Of a stretch of 64,000 nucleotides of DNA, positions 28,208-36,872 are shown piece after piece (the stretch's first letter is position 1; each line of letters begins with the position of its first letter). This DNA comes from JBCBEX01 sp038528235 (lineage in GTDB: Bacteria; Bacteroidota; Rhodothermia; Rhodothermales; Rubricoccaceae), in the NCBI GenBank assembly GCA_038528235.1, contig JBCBEX010000004.1, positions 46,786 through 110,785 of the forward strand, given 5' to 3'. The notes under the pieces were generated by a model. It saw only the letters and a program-made list of their open reading frames with translations. It ran no database searches and was not told the origin of the DNA. The translations under genes and the position numbers were made by a program.

Positions 28208-28319
28208 AAAGAAGGGCTAGTCCCGTACGGCCAGCTCCCCTTGAACTCCGTCAGGGCCGGAAGGCAGCAGCGGTAGAGGGTCGTAGCGGCGCGATGCGGA
28301 TCGCTAGCCCTTCTTTTTT
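28208..28319 (+). ncRNA. ffs: Signal recognition particle RNA (4.5S, small bacterial type)
   Basis: The conserved domain-IV hairpin is seen as CCGTCAGGGCCGGAAGGCAG followed by CAGCGG. The 5' end AGAAGGGCTAG (28210-28220) pairs with CTAGCCCTTCT (28304-28314), closing a rod-like hairpin of about 105 nt, and a T run follows as terminator. No Alu domain is present, so this is the short form. It is transcribed divergently from the GH16-like gene, with folA 99 bp downstream. Confidence 0.93.
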
Positions 28320-28417
28320 GGTTTCTGGCGATCTTGGTTCGTCCACCTCTCAGCGAGGCTTCCCGCACGGCCTGTCCCACCTGGCTCTCGCTCTTCTCGT
28401 TTCGCTTTCCCGTCTCT

Positions 28418-28969
28418 ATGCCTGCTCCTGAAATCGTCCTCATCGCAGCGCTCGCCGAGCGCGACCGGCTCATCGGCGACGGCCTCGACCTCCCGTGGCA
28501 CATTCCGGCTGACCTCAAGCGGTTCAAGCGGCTCACCGTGGGGCACCCGCTCGTGATGGGACGGCGCACGTTCGAGTCACTCGTGCACCAGTTTGGTGGA
28601 CCGCTGCCGAAGCGCGCCAACGTGGTGCTCACCCGCGACGCGGCCAAGGCGGAGGCGCTGCAGGCCGCCCACCCCGAGATCGTGGTCTTCGATAGCCTCG
28701 ACGCGGCGCTCGCGCACTTTGCAGATGCCGAGCAGGTGTTCATCGGCGGCGGGGCGGCGGTCTACGCAGCGGCGCTTCCCATCGCTGACCGACTCGAGCT
28801 GACGCTCGTCGAGGGCACCTACACCGGCGACACCTTCTTTCCGCCGTATGCCCACCTGATCGGATCAGTCTTTGCGGCGGCAGCGACCGACCACCACGAC
28901 GGGTTTCGATTCGTAACGTATCTGCGTCGACCAACCGAGCCTCATGGGGCTGATATCCCAGGGGTTTGA
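28418..28969 (+). CDS. folA: Dihydrofolate reductase
   Basis: This 183-residue enzyme reduces dihydrofolate with NADPH. Family motifs are IAALAERDRLIGDGLDLPW (Met20-loop region), HIPADLKRFKRLT, GRRTFESL and the C-terminal nucleotide site FIGGGAAVYAAALP. Its length is slightly above the usual 160-170 residues. I chose the ATG at 28418 because the conserved first strand follows. It overlaps or abuts the next kinase gene. No thyA is next to it. Confidence 0.95.
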   Translation: MPAPEIVLIAALAERDRLIGDGLDLPWHIPADLKRFKRLTVGHPLVMGRRTFESLVHQFGGPLPKRANVVLTRDAAKAEALQAAHPEIVVFDSLDAALAHFADAEQVFIGGGAAVYAAALPIADRLELTLVEGTYTGDTFFPPYAHLIGSVFAAAATDHHDGFRFVTYLRRPTEPHGADIPGV

Positions 28970-30807
28970 CGCAGTACGGGACAGCGAAGTCCTGCCTGTC
29001 TCCGATTGCCTCGCGTTACGATTCCATTCCCCTGGCTACGGTTCGTCCCTATAGCGCCCCCCGGGTCTTGCCTCAGCGGCACACGTCGCTGAGCAAGCGC
29101 CAGCGATGGAAAATTTCGCTGCACGCGCTCCGGATGCTGTGCGGCCTGGGCGCGTTGATGGTGCCGGGATATCTCCTCCTGGCTACGGGTCTTGGGCTGG
29201 AGCACAATGACTCCATGGCGGTTCGCCTCGGGGTTTCGTGTGTGCTCCTCGTGTGCCTGGGCCTCTCCTTTGTGCCGCGGCTCTCCGTGCATCTCCTGAC
29301 GGGCCTCATGCTCGGGGTCGTCTACCTCCTTGTCACGTGGATTGCAGGGGTCGTCTTTGCCAACCCAGGCGACACCGCGCTGCTGGTGGGCTTCTTCTAC
29401 GTATACGTCATCACGTCCAGCGTCCTCCAGATCTCCGGACTGCGTGCGCCGGCCTCCATAGCGTTTCATACCTATTCCTTCGCGGCTGCGGCGGTCGCTG
29501 TGATGCATCCTGAGGCCGATCATGCGGCCTCGGTGTTTTTCCTGACGTGCCTACTTGGAACGGGTGCCATCGCCATGCTGACGTGGCACACAGTCATCCG
29601 TATCCGCCGCGGTTTTGTCTCCCGCGAGAAAGAACTCGAGCGCGCTCAGCGCCTCGCTCATCTCGGCAGCTGGTCCTACGATCCCGGTTCGCAACGCCTC
29701 CACTTCTCGACCGGCCTCTACGCCCTCCTTGGCCTCGACGTCGGCATCACACCGCGGCCCGAGCTCGCGGCGACCCTGGTCCATCCCGACGACCTGGAGG
29801 CATGCCTGGCGTACGCGGCGCATCTCACCCGCGGCCAGGCCCCAGACGACCTCACGCTGCGGGTACGCACACCGCTAGGGGAGCGCTGGCTACGCATGCA
29901 CAGCCATGCCGAAGCACGTGCGCACGCACGCACGCCCCGCCTGAGCGGCATCGTGATGGACGTGACCGCGCAGCATGAGCGCGAGCAGGCGTTGGTGCAA
30001 GCCCACCAGCAGGCCGAGTCCGGACGGGTGCGCGCCGAGGAGGCGAGTCGCCTCAAGAGCACCATCCTCACCAACGTCACCCACGAGATCCGGACGCCGC
30101 TCAACGCGATCCTAGGCTTCGCGGAGGTGCTTGCCGAGGAGGTCCCAGCCGACCTCAAACCCTTCGTGCACCCTGTGCGAGACAACGGCCACCGGCTCCT
30201 CGACACGCTCAACGCGCTCCTCGATCTGGCCCGGCTGCGCGCCGGGGAGGTGGCGCTTCGCAAGGAGACGTTCGACCTCGCCGCCAGTGTCCGGGCGGCC
30301 CTCTATCCACTCCAGGAACGCCACGCGTCGGAGGCGGTCACGCTCACGTTCGAAGCCGACCCCTCCGTCCTGGTCGGCGAGTCGGACCGCAGAGCCCTTG
30401 TGACGATCGTGAGCCATCTCGTCCGGAATGCGCTGGCCTTCACGGAGAAAGGCGCCGTCCAGGTTCGGCTCACGCAAGAAGGCGCGAGCGCCGTGCTCAC
30501 GGTGACGGACACCGGGCAGGGCATCAGCGAGGCCTTCCTCCCGCACCTGTTCGAGGCCTTCCGGCAGGAAGACGACGGGCTCGCGCGCAGCCACGAAGGC
30601 AGCGGCCTCGGCCTCGCCGTCACCAAGCACTACGTCGACCTCCTCAGCGGCACCATTCAGGTCCATAGCAAAGTCGGCGTCGGGACGGCCGTCGAGACCC
30701 GGCTGCCGCTCTTGCTCCCCACACGCAGCGACGGCGCGGCACGCCTCGCCCTGGCGCCAGACCTGACAGCGGTCCGCCTCCGCGTCGGTGAAGAATCCCA
30801 GACCTAA
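28966..30807 (+). CDS. Membrane-bound PAS-domain sensor histidine kinase
   Basis: This kinase of up to 613 residues has about six membrane helices (about 57-210) forming an MASE-like sensor. A PAS domain follows (about 222-345, with LGSWSYDPGSQRLHFS). The dimerization domain holds the phospho-acceptor His in NVTHEIRTPLNAILGF. The ATPase domain has HLVRNALAFTEKGAV (N box), DTGQGI (G1) and GSGLGLAV (G2). No receiver domain or adjacent regulator is seen, so it is an orphan hybrid-lacking kinase. The start is uncertain: the frame opens with TTG at 28966 overlapping the folA stop, and the first ATG (29134) would cut into helix 1. Confidence 0.85.
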   Translation: MTQYGTAKSCLSPIASRYDSIPLATVRPYSAPRVLPQRHTSLSKRQRWKISLHALRMLCGLGALMVPGYLLLATGLGLEHNDSMAVRLGVSCVLLVCLGLSFVPRLSVHLLTGLMLGVVYLLVTWIAGVVFANPGDTALLVGFFYVYVITSSVLQISGLRAPASIAFHTYSFAAAAVAVMHPEADHAASVFFLTCLLGTGAIAMLTWHTVIRIRRGFVSREKELERAQRLAHLGSWSYDPGSQRLHFSTGLYALLGLDVGITPRPELAATLVHPDDLEACLAYAAHLTRGQAPDDLTLRVRTPLGERWLRMHSHAEARAHARTPRLSGIVMDVTAQHEREQALVQAHQQAESGRVRAEEASRLKSTILTNVTHEIRTPLNAILGFAEVLAEEVPADLKPFVHPVRDNGHRLLDTLNALLDLARLRAGEVALRKETFDLAASVRAALYPLQERHASEAVTLTFEADPSVLVGESDRRALVTIVSHLVRNALAFTEKGAVQVRLTQEGASAVLTVTDTGQGISEAFLPHLFEAFRQEDDGLARSHEGSGLGLAVTKHYVDLLSGTIQVHSKVGVGTAVETRLPLLLPTRSDGAARLALAPDLTAVRLRVGEESQT

Positions 30808-30930
30808 CGCCATCACGGCGTCCATCTTGGTTGTCCAGCGGGGGCCCGGCGAGTAAGTTGCACGACGCGCTCGGTCCGCACATTCGGGACCCGCGCGCCC
30901 GCTCTCCCGCACCTCCCGACCGTCCTGGAT

Positions 30931-33357
30931 ATGGCCGACGCACCGGCTGGCCGCTACCTCGTCACGGCCCGCAAGTACCGCCCGCAGACCTTCGCCGACC
31001 TCGTCGCGCAGGAGCACGTCGCGCAGACGCTTCAGAACGCGATCCTGCACGACCGCCTCGCGCAGGCCTACCTCTTCAGCGGCCCCCGTGGCGTGGGCAA
31101 GACGACCGCCGCGCGTCTCGTGGCGAAGGCCATCAATTGCACCACCCCGCTCGACCAGCGCACGGGCGCCGAGCCGTGCCGGACGTGCGACTCATGCCGA
31201 GCGTTCGAGGAGGGCCGCTCGCTCAACATCATCGAGGTGGACGCGGCCTCTAACAACCGCGTGGACGACATCCGCGACCTCCGGGAGAAGGTCCGCATCC
31301 CACCGCAGGGCGCACGCAAGAAGATCTACATCCTCGACGAGGTGCACATGCTCTCGCAGGGCGCGTTCAACGCGCTCCTCAAGACGCTCGAAGAGCCGCC
31401 GCCGCACGTCCTGTTCATCTTCGCCACGACGGAGCCGCACAAGGTCCTCCCGACGATCCTGAGCCGCACGCAGCGCTTCGACTTCCGGCGCATCGCCGTG
31501 CCGGAGATCGTGAGCCGCCTGCAGCACATCGCGCACGAGGAAGGCATCACGGCCGATGCCGAGGCGCTGATGCTGCTCGCGCGCAAGGGCGACGGGGCGC
31601 TCCGCGACGCGCTCTCGATCTTCGACCAGGCCGTCTCGCTCTGCGGCACCGACCTCCGCTACGACGCCCTCGCCGACGCGCTCGGGGTGGTCGACACCGA
31701 CCTCTTCTTTGAGACGACCGCGCTCGCGCTTGCGCAGGACCGCGCCGGCATGCTGCGCCTCGTGGACCGGCTGATGGCGCGCGGCTACGACCTCACGGAG
31801 TACCTCGTCGGGCTCGCCGAGCACCTCCGCGACCTCCTCGCCGTGAAGACGACCGGCGACGGCACGCTCATCGAGGCGACCGATGCTGTGCAGGCGCGCT
31901 ATGTCCAGGCCGCTGGGCCGTTCGGCGAGGACGACCTGCTGCGGATGCTGATGATCGCCGACGAGACCGAGCAGGCGCTCAAGATGGCGCCGCAGCCCCG
32001 CCTCAAGCTCGAACTGGCGCTCCTCAAGCTGGCGTCTCTGGCCAAGGCGACCGACCTCGCGGCGGTGCTGACCAAGCTCGAACGCCTCGAAGCCGCCCTC
32101 GCGAGCGGCACGCTCGACGGCGGCGCAGTGATTGTGCCGGACGGTTCGGTAGCCACGCCATCCGGTGCGGCGGGAAACGCACTGGGGGACGGTAGCGCGT
32201 CCCCGACTCCAACGGTTGCCTCGGTTCCGGCGACACCTGCGTCGACGCAAGCCGCCGACTCTGCACCCGACAGCATTGCCTCGCAACCGGACACCCCGTT
32301 GCGTCCTGAGCCTGTGGCACCATCGGAGCCTGCTGTTCCCGCCTCTAAGCCGTCAGCCGTTCGCGAGCCTACGACTGCACCACCGACGCCAGTGCCCCCT
32401 TCGCTTCCGGTCGAGGAGTCGATCGTTGAAGCGCCGAGCGTCAGCAGGGAGGAGAGGGAGGAGGTGGCACCGCAACCGACTCCGAGCGCTGTCGCGCCGC
32501 TCGCTCCCGAGGTCGTGACTCCAACCCCAGCGCCGGAAGAACTACCAGCGGCCTCCGTGTCTGCTGCAACGGAGCCAGTAGCTGAAGTACCTGAGCAGCC
32601 TGGGCCCTCCGCACCGCCTCCGTTCGACGACGGCCGCGGCGACCTGCCTCCCATCGACGCGTACGACGACTTCGGCACGGACGATGACGACTACAGTGCT
32701 TCGGAGCTTCCTACGCCATCGCCCTCCGTCGCACCCACGCCTCCAGCACCGCCGTCGTCTCCGGTGACGCCTGCCCCTGCCGCAAGCGACGAGGCTGACG
32801 AACCTCACCGCCCGCCGGTTGGCGGCGACGCCGCTCCGCTCTTCCCCGGCCTCTTCGATCCGCCCGCGCTGAAGCGGCCGACGTCGAGCCTCGGCGGCGA
32901 CGGGTCGACGGCGATGGGCGATGGGGCCGACGTTGCCATCGCCGTGCCTGCCGACCTGCCCGGCGCCGACGACTTTGGCGTCTCGCTAGGCCGCGTTCAG
33001 TCGGCGTGGGACGGGCTGCATGCGCGCGTCAAGGCCGACCGGGTCCACATCGCAGCGCTGCTGTCCAACGCACAACCGCAGCGCGTGCACCGTGGCGCGG
33101 TCGAGGTGGTCGTCGCGGACGACTTCACGCGCACCCTGCTCACGAGCGAGACGGACCGCCTCGCCGTGCACCTCGCCGCCGAACTCGGCACCGACGCCGA
33201 CGACACGCCCGCGCTCCGGTTCGTGGTCGCCGCGCCCGAGGCGCTGCCCGAAACCGCCGCCCCCGCCGACCCGTTCGAGGCGTTCAAGCACCTGCGCCAG
33301 TCGCACCCCGTCGTACGCCTCCTCTTCGAGCGCTTCGGGGCCGAAATCGTGTACTGA
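30931..33357 (+). CDS. dnaX: DNA polymerase III subunit gamma/tau
   Basis: This 808-residue clamp-loader ATPase has Walker A GPRGVGKTTA at 51-60, zinc cysteines 70, 83, 86 and 89, the DEVH-type Walker B LDEVHMLS and sensor 1 FATTEPHKV. Domain III ends near residue 375. A long Pro/Ala/Ser/Thr/Glu-rich linker (about 390-650) follows, then a tau-like C-terminal domain (about 680-808) with FEAFKHLRQSHPVVRLLFERF. The linker is much longer than in most bacteria. The gene is followed by ybaB and recR, the classical order. Its stop abuts a repeat array. Confidence 0.96.
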   Translation: MADAPAGRYLVTARKYRPQTFADLVAQEHVAQTLQNAILHDRLAQAYLFSGPRGVGKTTAARLVAKAINCTTPLDQRTGAEPCRTCDSCRAFEEGRSLNIIEVDAASNNRVDDIRDLREKVRIPPQGARKKIYILDEVHMLSQGAFNALLKTLEEPPPHVLFIFATTEPHKVLPTILSRTQRFDFRRIAVPEIVSRLQHIAHEEGITADAEALMLLARKGDGALRDALSIFDQAVSLCGTDLRYDALADALGVVDTDLFFETTALALAQDRAGMLRLVDRLMARGYDLTEYLVGLAEHLRDLLAVKTTGDGTLIEATDAVQARYVQAAGPFGEDDLLRMLMIADETEQALKMAPQPRLKLELALLKLASLAKATDLAAVLTKLERLEAALASGTLDGGAVIVPDGSVATPSGAAGNALGDGSASPTPTVASVPATPASTQAADSAPDSIASQPDTPLRPEPVAPSEPAVPASKPSAVREPTTAPPTPVPPSLPVEESIVEAPSVSREEREEVAPQPTPSAVAPLAPEVVTPTPAPEELPAASVSAATEPVAEVPEQPGPSAPPPFDDGRGDLPPIDAYDDFGTDDDDYSASELPTPSPSVAPTPPAPPSSPVTPAPAASDEADEPHRPPVGGDAAPLFPGLFDPPALKRPTSSLGGDGSTAMGDGADVAIAVPADLPGADDFGVSLGRVQSAWDGLHARVKADRVHIAALLSNAQPQRVHRGAVEVVVADDFTRTLLTSETDRLAVHLAAELGTDADDTPALRFVVAAPEALPETAAPADPFEAFKHLRQSHPVVRLLFERFGAEIVY

Positions 33358-33358
33358 T

Positions 33359-33438
33359 ACGTGGCAGGTGACAAGTGGGCAAGTACCATGTCCCGCTTAC
33401 AGAATCCTTGCTACTTGAACCTTGCCACTTGACACTTA
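33359..33438. repeat. Inverted pair of 7-bp-period arrays (type A) inside the dnaX-ybaB gap
   Basis: Positions 33359-33387 read as units such as GTGGCAG and AAGTGGG on the plus strand. Positions 33416-33438 read as AAGTGTC, AAGTGGC, AAGGTTC and AAGTAGC on the minus strand. The spacer is about 28 bp. The pair occupies nearly the whole gap between two genes of a conserved operon, so transcription must pass through it and could form a hairpin. Confidence 0.75.
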
Positions 33439-33443
33439 GACTG

Positions 33444-33782
33444 ATGAACGGCAACCTCAACATGGCCGACCTGTTCGGCAAGATGCAGGAGATGCAGCAG
33501 AAGATGGCCGACAGCCAGGCGGCCCTCAAGGAGAAGACCGTCACCGCGGAGGCGGGCGGCGGCATGGTCACCGTGACCGCCGACGGCGCCGGGGCCATCC
33601 GCGCCATCAAGCTCGAACCGGCCGTCATCAACCCCGACGACGCCGAACTGCTCGAAGACCTCCTCATCGCTGGGATCAACAAAGCCCTCGACGAGTCAGC
33701 GGCGCTGCGTGAGCGCGAGATGCGCGGCGCTGCGGGCGCGTTCCTCCCGCCCGGCATGGGCCTCGACCAGATGGGCTTCTAG
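33444..33782 (+). CDS. YbaB/EbfC family nucleoid-associated protein
   Basis: This is a 112-residue DNA-binding protein. The segment LFGKMQEMQQKMADSQAALKEKTV is the typical first helix, and GGGMVTVTADGAGAIRAIKLEP is the family core. Such proteins form dimers that bind DNA and often lie between dnaX and recR, as here. The ATG at 33444 follows the array by 6 bp; an internal ATG at 33462 would give MADLFGK and is a realistic alternative. Confidence 0.93.
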   Translation: MNGNLNMADLFGKMQEMQQKMADSQAALKEKTVTAEAGGGMVTVTADGAGAIRAIKLEPAVINPDDAELLEDLLIAGINKALDESAALREREMRGAAGAFLPPGMGLDQMGF

Positions 33783-33922
33783 TCACGGGCCGTTTATCCC
33801 TGGTCACCGGGAGGCGTCCAACGCTGCGCCCCATCGGTGCCACGCACTGACGCACGCTTGTCAGCGTGCGGTGCGACATTGCTCCTTCCACACAGGACCA
33901 GGGACTAAGGACGCCTACCACC

Positions 33923-34606
33923 ATGCACCTCACCTCCGAGTCGGTCGAAGCGCTCGTGGAGCAGTTCGCCAAGCTGCCCACCGTCGGGCGCAAGACGGCG
34001 CAGCGGCTCGCGGCCTACGTGCTCAAGATGCCGCGCGAGGACGTGGTCGAGTTGGCGAAGGCCCTCGTGGCGGTGAAGGACCGCGTCAAGACGTGCGGCA
34101 TCTGCTGCAACATTACCGATGTGGACCCGTGTCCCATCTGCGCCTCGCCGAAGCGCGACCGAAGTGTGGTCTGCGTCGTGGAGGAACCCAACGACGTGCT
34201 CGCGCTCGAACGCACGGGCGAGTTTCGAGGGCTCTACCACGTGCTCGGCGGCGTGATCTCGCCGCTCGAAGGCATCGGCCCCGACGAACTGAAGGTGCGC
34301 GAACTCATCGCGCGCGTGGGCCGCAGCCGGACGCCTGAAGGCGTGACGCCGAGCCTTCCCGCCGACGTCGCCGAGCCCGTTGCGAACTACATGAACGAGC
34401 ATGCCACCGTGCCTGTGCAGGAGGTCATCCTCGCTATGAACCCGAACGTGGAAGGCGACGCGACGGCGATCTACCTCTCGGGCCTCATACAGCCGCTCGG
34501 GCCCCGCGTGACGCGCATCGCCCGCGGCCTCCCCATCGGCGGCGACCTAGAGTACGCCGACGAGGCCACGCTCAGCCGCGCTCTCGAAGGCCGCGCGAGT
34601 GTGTAA
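33923..34606 (+). CDS. recR: Recombination protein RecR
   Basis: This 227-residue protein acts in RecFOR gap repair. The helix-hairpin-helix part has LPTVGRKTAQRLA (18-30). The zinc site uses Cys58, Cys61, Cys70 and Cys73 (TCGICCNITDVDPCPIC). The Toprim domain begins VCVVEEPNDVLALE. The C-terminal Walker-B-like segment RVTRIARGLPIGGDLEYAD is intact. The 140-bp gap to ybaB is longer than usual for this operon. Confidence 0.97.
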   Translation: MHLTSESVEALVEQFAKLPTVGRKTAQRLAAYVLKMPREDVVELAKALVAVKDRVKTCGICCNITDVDPCPICASPKRDRSVVCVVEEPNDVLALERTGEFRGLYHVLGGVISPLEGIGPDELKVRELIARVGRSRTPEGVTPSLPADVAEPVANYMNEHATVPVQEVILAMNPNVEGDATAIYLSGLIQPLGPRVTRIARGLPIGGDLEYADEATLSRALEGRASV

Positions 34607-34709
34607 TACCACGCTTGGCATCGGCGTTGCTGTTGTGTCCTCCAAAGCTTGACTCGGAGCCGAAGTCAGGCGAAGCCACTCTCTGACGAGGGCGGTGCTT
34701 TGGAGCATT

Positions 34710-34739
34710 GCTGAGATGCTGAACCAAGTTCAGCATGAC
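34710..34739. repeat. REP-like palindrome
   Basis: A compact palindrome, GCTGAAC then loop CAA then GTTCAGC, is followed by ATGAC. It resembles the end of the longer REP-like elements at 11408 and 43295. It lies between recR and the LptF/G gene. Confidence 0.5.
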
Positions 34740-34869
34740 AAGAGCGCTAAGACCTCGCCAGGTCTCCAACAGGGCCGACGTTTACATCCCAGCGGTCTTG
34801 TTCTGCGTTCGTACCGCGCCCGTCGGATCTTCTGCGCGCCCGTTTCCCACGCACCTGCCGCCTCGCCGC

Positions 34870-36303
34870 GTGCTCCGCACCCTCCACTGGACGCTGCTCC
34901 GTAGCCTGCCAATCCCCCTCGTCGGCAGCTTCGCGACGCTGATGTTCTTGCTGCTGATGCAGTTCCTGATCCGGCACCTCCCGGACTTGGTAGGGCGCGG
35001 CCTGCCGCTGGGCGTGCTCGTCGAACTCGTCGCCTACAGCCTCGCCTACATGGTCACGCTCGCCGTGCCGATGTCGGTGCTCATCGCCACGCTAGCGGCG
35101 TTCGGGAAGCTCGCTGAGTCGCGCGCCTACCTCGTCGTCAAAAGCTCGGGCATCTCGCTGCTGCAGGTCGCGTGGCCGGTGCTCATCTTCGGCTTCGTGA
35201 TGGCGACGGGCATGGCCTACTTCAACAACGTGATGCTGCCTGAGGCCAACTTCCGCATGGGCGGCCTCTGGCGCGACATCCGCGACAAGAAGCCGGGGTT
35301 CCAACTCGAACCGGGGACCTTCTTCACCGAGTTGAAGGGCTACAGCATCTTCGTCGAGGACGCGCCCGCCGACTCGAACGAACTGCTCGGCGTGCGGGTG
35401 TTCGACCACAGCGGCGGCTCGACCGAGCGCCGTACCATCGCGGCGGCCTCGGCGACGCTCGCCAGTCTGGGCGACCGCCTCGAACTGACGCTCTTCGACG
35501 GCGAGATCCACCAGATGCGCACCCAGCGCGAAGCCGCCGGACGCGGGCTCGCGCAGACCATCGAACGCTACGAACGCCTCCAGTTCGACCGCCACCGCAT
35601 GACGCTCGACCTGACGGACTTGTCCTTCGAGCGCCGCGACCGCTCGGACTCGGACCGATCCGACCGCACGATGCAGACCACGCAGATGATCGCCGTGGTG
35701 GACTCGCTCGACCGCGGGGTCGCGCAACGGCTGAGCGACCTGCGCACGCGCGTCGCCGCCGACCTCACCGAGGTAGACGCCTCGCCGTCCGCCCGGCCGG
35801 ACACGACGGCCACAGACACATTGACGGTCGAACACCCGGTCCTCGCTGGCCTCGGCACCGGCGACGCAACCCGCGTCTACGACACGGCCATGCAGCGCGT
35901 CCGGGTACTGCGCTCGGAGTCGGACCAGACCATGAACGCCGTCTCGTGGGAGTCGCAGCGCGCCGACCGCTACCGCGTGGAGATCTACAAGAAGTTTTCC
36001 ATCGCGATGGCGTGCGTGGTGTTCGTGCTCGTCGGCATCCCGCTGGGGCTCGCGATCCCGCGCGTGGGCATCGGCGTGGTGGGTGCGCTCGCGGTGTTCT
36101 TGTTTCTGTTTTACTGGGTGACGCTCAACCAGGGCGAGAAGCTCGCCGACCGCGGCCTGCTGGAACCGTGGCTCGGCATGTGGATCGCCAACGCGCTCGG
36201 CGGCGTGGGCGGGCTGGCGCTGTTTTGGCGCGAGACGCGCGACCCGGCCCACCGCAACCCGATCCAGGCCATCGCAAGCCTCGTCCCGCAGCGGAAGAAG
36301 TAG
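34870..36303 (+). CDS. LptF/LptG family LPS export permease
   Basis: This 477-residue membrane protein is of the YjgP/YjgQ family, which forms the LptB2FG transporter that pulls lipopolysaccharide from the inner membrane. Three membrane helices lie in the first 100 residues, a large periplasmic domain spans about 110-360, and three helices close the protein (about 375-470). The periplasmic part has a charged insert (SFERRDRSDSDRSDRT). The GTG at 34870 is chosen because the amphipathic N-terminus LHWTLLRSLPIPLVGSF follows. An lptE gene lies at 54854-55378, but the LptB ATPase is not in the window. Confidence 0.88.
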   Translation: MLRTLHWTLLRSLPIPLVGSFATLMFLLLMQFLIRHLPDLVGRGLPLGVLVELVAYSLAYMVTLAVPMSVLIATLAAFGKLAESRAYLVVKSSGISLLQVAWPVLIFGFVMATGMAYFNNVMLPEANFRMGGLWRDIRDKKPGFQLEPGTFFTELKGYSIFVEDAPADSNELLGVRVFDHSGGSTERRTIAAASATLASLGDRLELTLFDGEIHQMRTQREAAGRGLAQTIERYERLQFDRHRMTLDLTDLSFERRDRSDSDRSDRTMQTTQMIAVVDSLDRGVAQRLSDLRTRVAADLTEVDASPSARPDTTATDTLTVEHPVLAGLGTGDATRVYDTAMQRVRVLRSESDQTMNAVSWESQRADRYRVEIYKKFSIAMACVVFVLVGIPLGLAIPRVGIGVVGALAVFLFLFYWVTLNQGEKLADRGLLEPWLGMWIANALGGVGGLALFWRETRDPAHRNPIQAIASLVPQRKK

Positions 36304-36395
36304 GGGAGAGGCCGTCGGCTGTTGCGGTCCGGCAACCCGCACGACGTCGTCGGCGTCGCACCTCACCTTCGTCACAAGCCGACCGTGCCACGCCC

Positions 36396-36872
36396 ATGCT
36401 CCTCGCCGTCGACCTTGGCCTTCGCACCGGCTTTGCCTGCTACGACCGCGCGGGGCGGTTGGCATGGTACCGCTCGCGCAACTACGGCAGCCGCGCCCGG
36501 CTCAAGCGCGCGGCGTTCACGATGCTTCGTGAGGAGAAGCAGCTCACGCACCTCGTGGTGGAGGGCGGGGGCGCCCTCGCCGATCTCTGGGAACGCGAGG
36601 CCGAGCGCCGGGACCTCGACTTCAAACGTATCCACGCGGGCGTGTGGCGACGGCTGCTGCTGCATCCCCGCGAGCAGCGGACGGGCAAGGGCGCCAAGGA
36701 GCAGGCCGACACACTCGCGCGGGCCGTCATCGATTGGTCGGGGGCCAACCGGCCGACCTCGCTGCGCCACGACGCCGCTGAGGCCATACTCGTTGGTCTC
36801 TGGGGCGTCGTCGAGTCAGGCTGGCTTGCTCTCGATGCCTTGCCCGGCACCGTCCGGCGCGTCGGTGTGTGA
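36396..36872 (+). CDS. RuvC-like (RNase H fold) nuclease-like protein
   Basis: This 158-residue protein resembles Holliday-junction resolvases of the RuvC / RNase H fold. DLGLRTGFACYD gives the first catalytic Asp, LVVEGGGALADLW the Glu strand, and RHDAAEAILVGLWG the closing Asp helix. It may be a phage-type or poorly characterised resolvase. Its last 57 bp overlap the 3' end of the convergent membrane-protein gene. The ATG at 36396 is chosen because the first strand follows directly. Confidence 0.75.
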   Translation: MLLAVDLGLRTGFACYDRAGRLAWYRSRNYGSRARLKRAAFTMLREEKQLTHLVVEGGGALADLWEREAERRDLDFKRIHAGVWRRLLLHPREQRTGKGAKEQADTLARAVIDWSGANRPTSLRHDAAEAILVGLWGVVESGWLALDALPGTVRRVGV

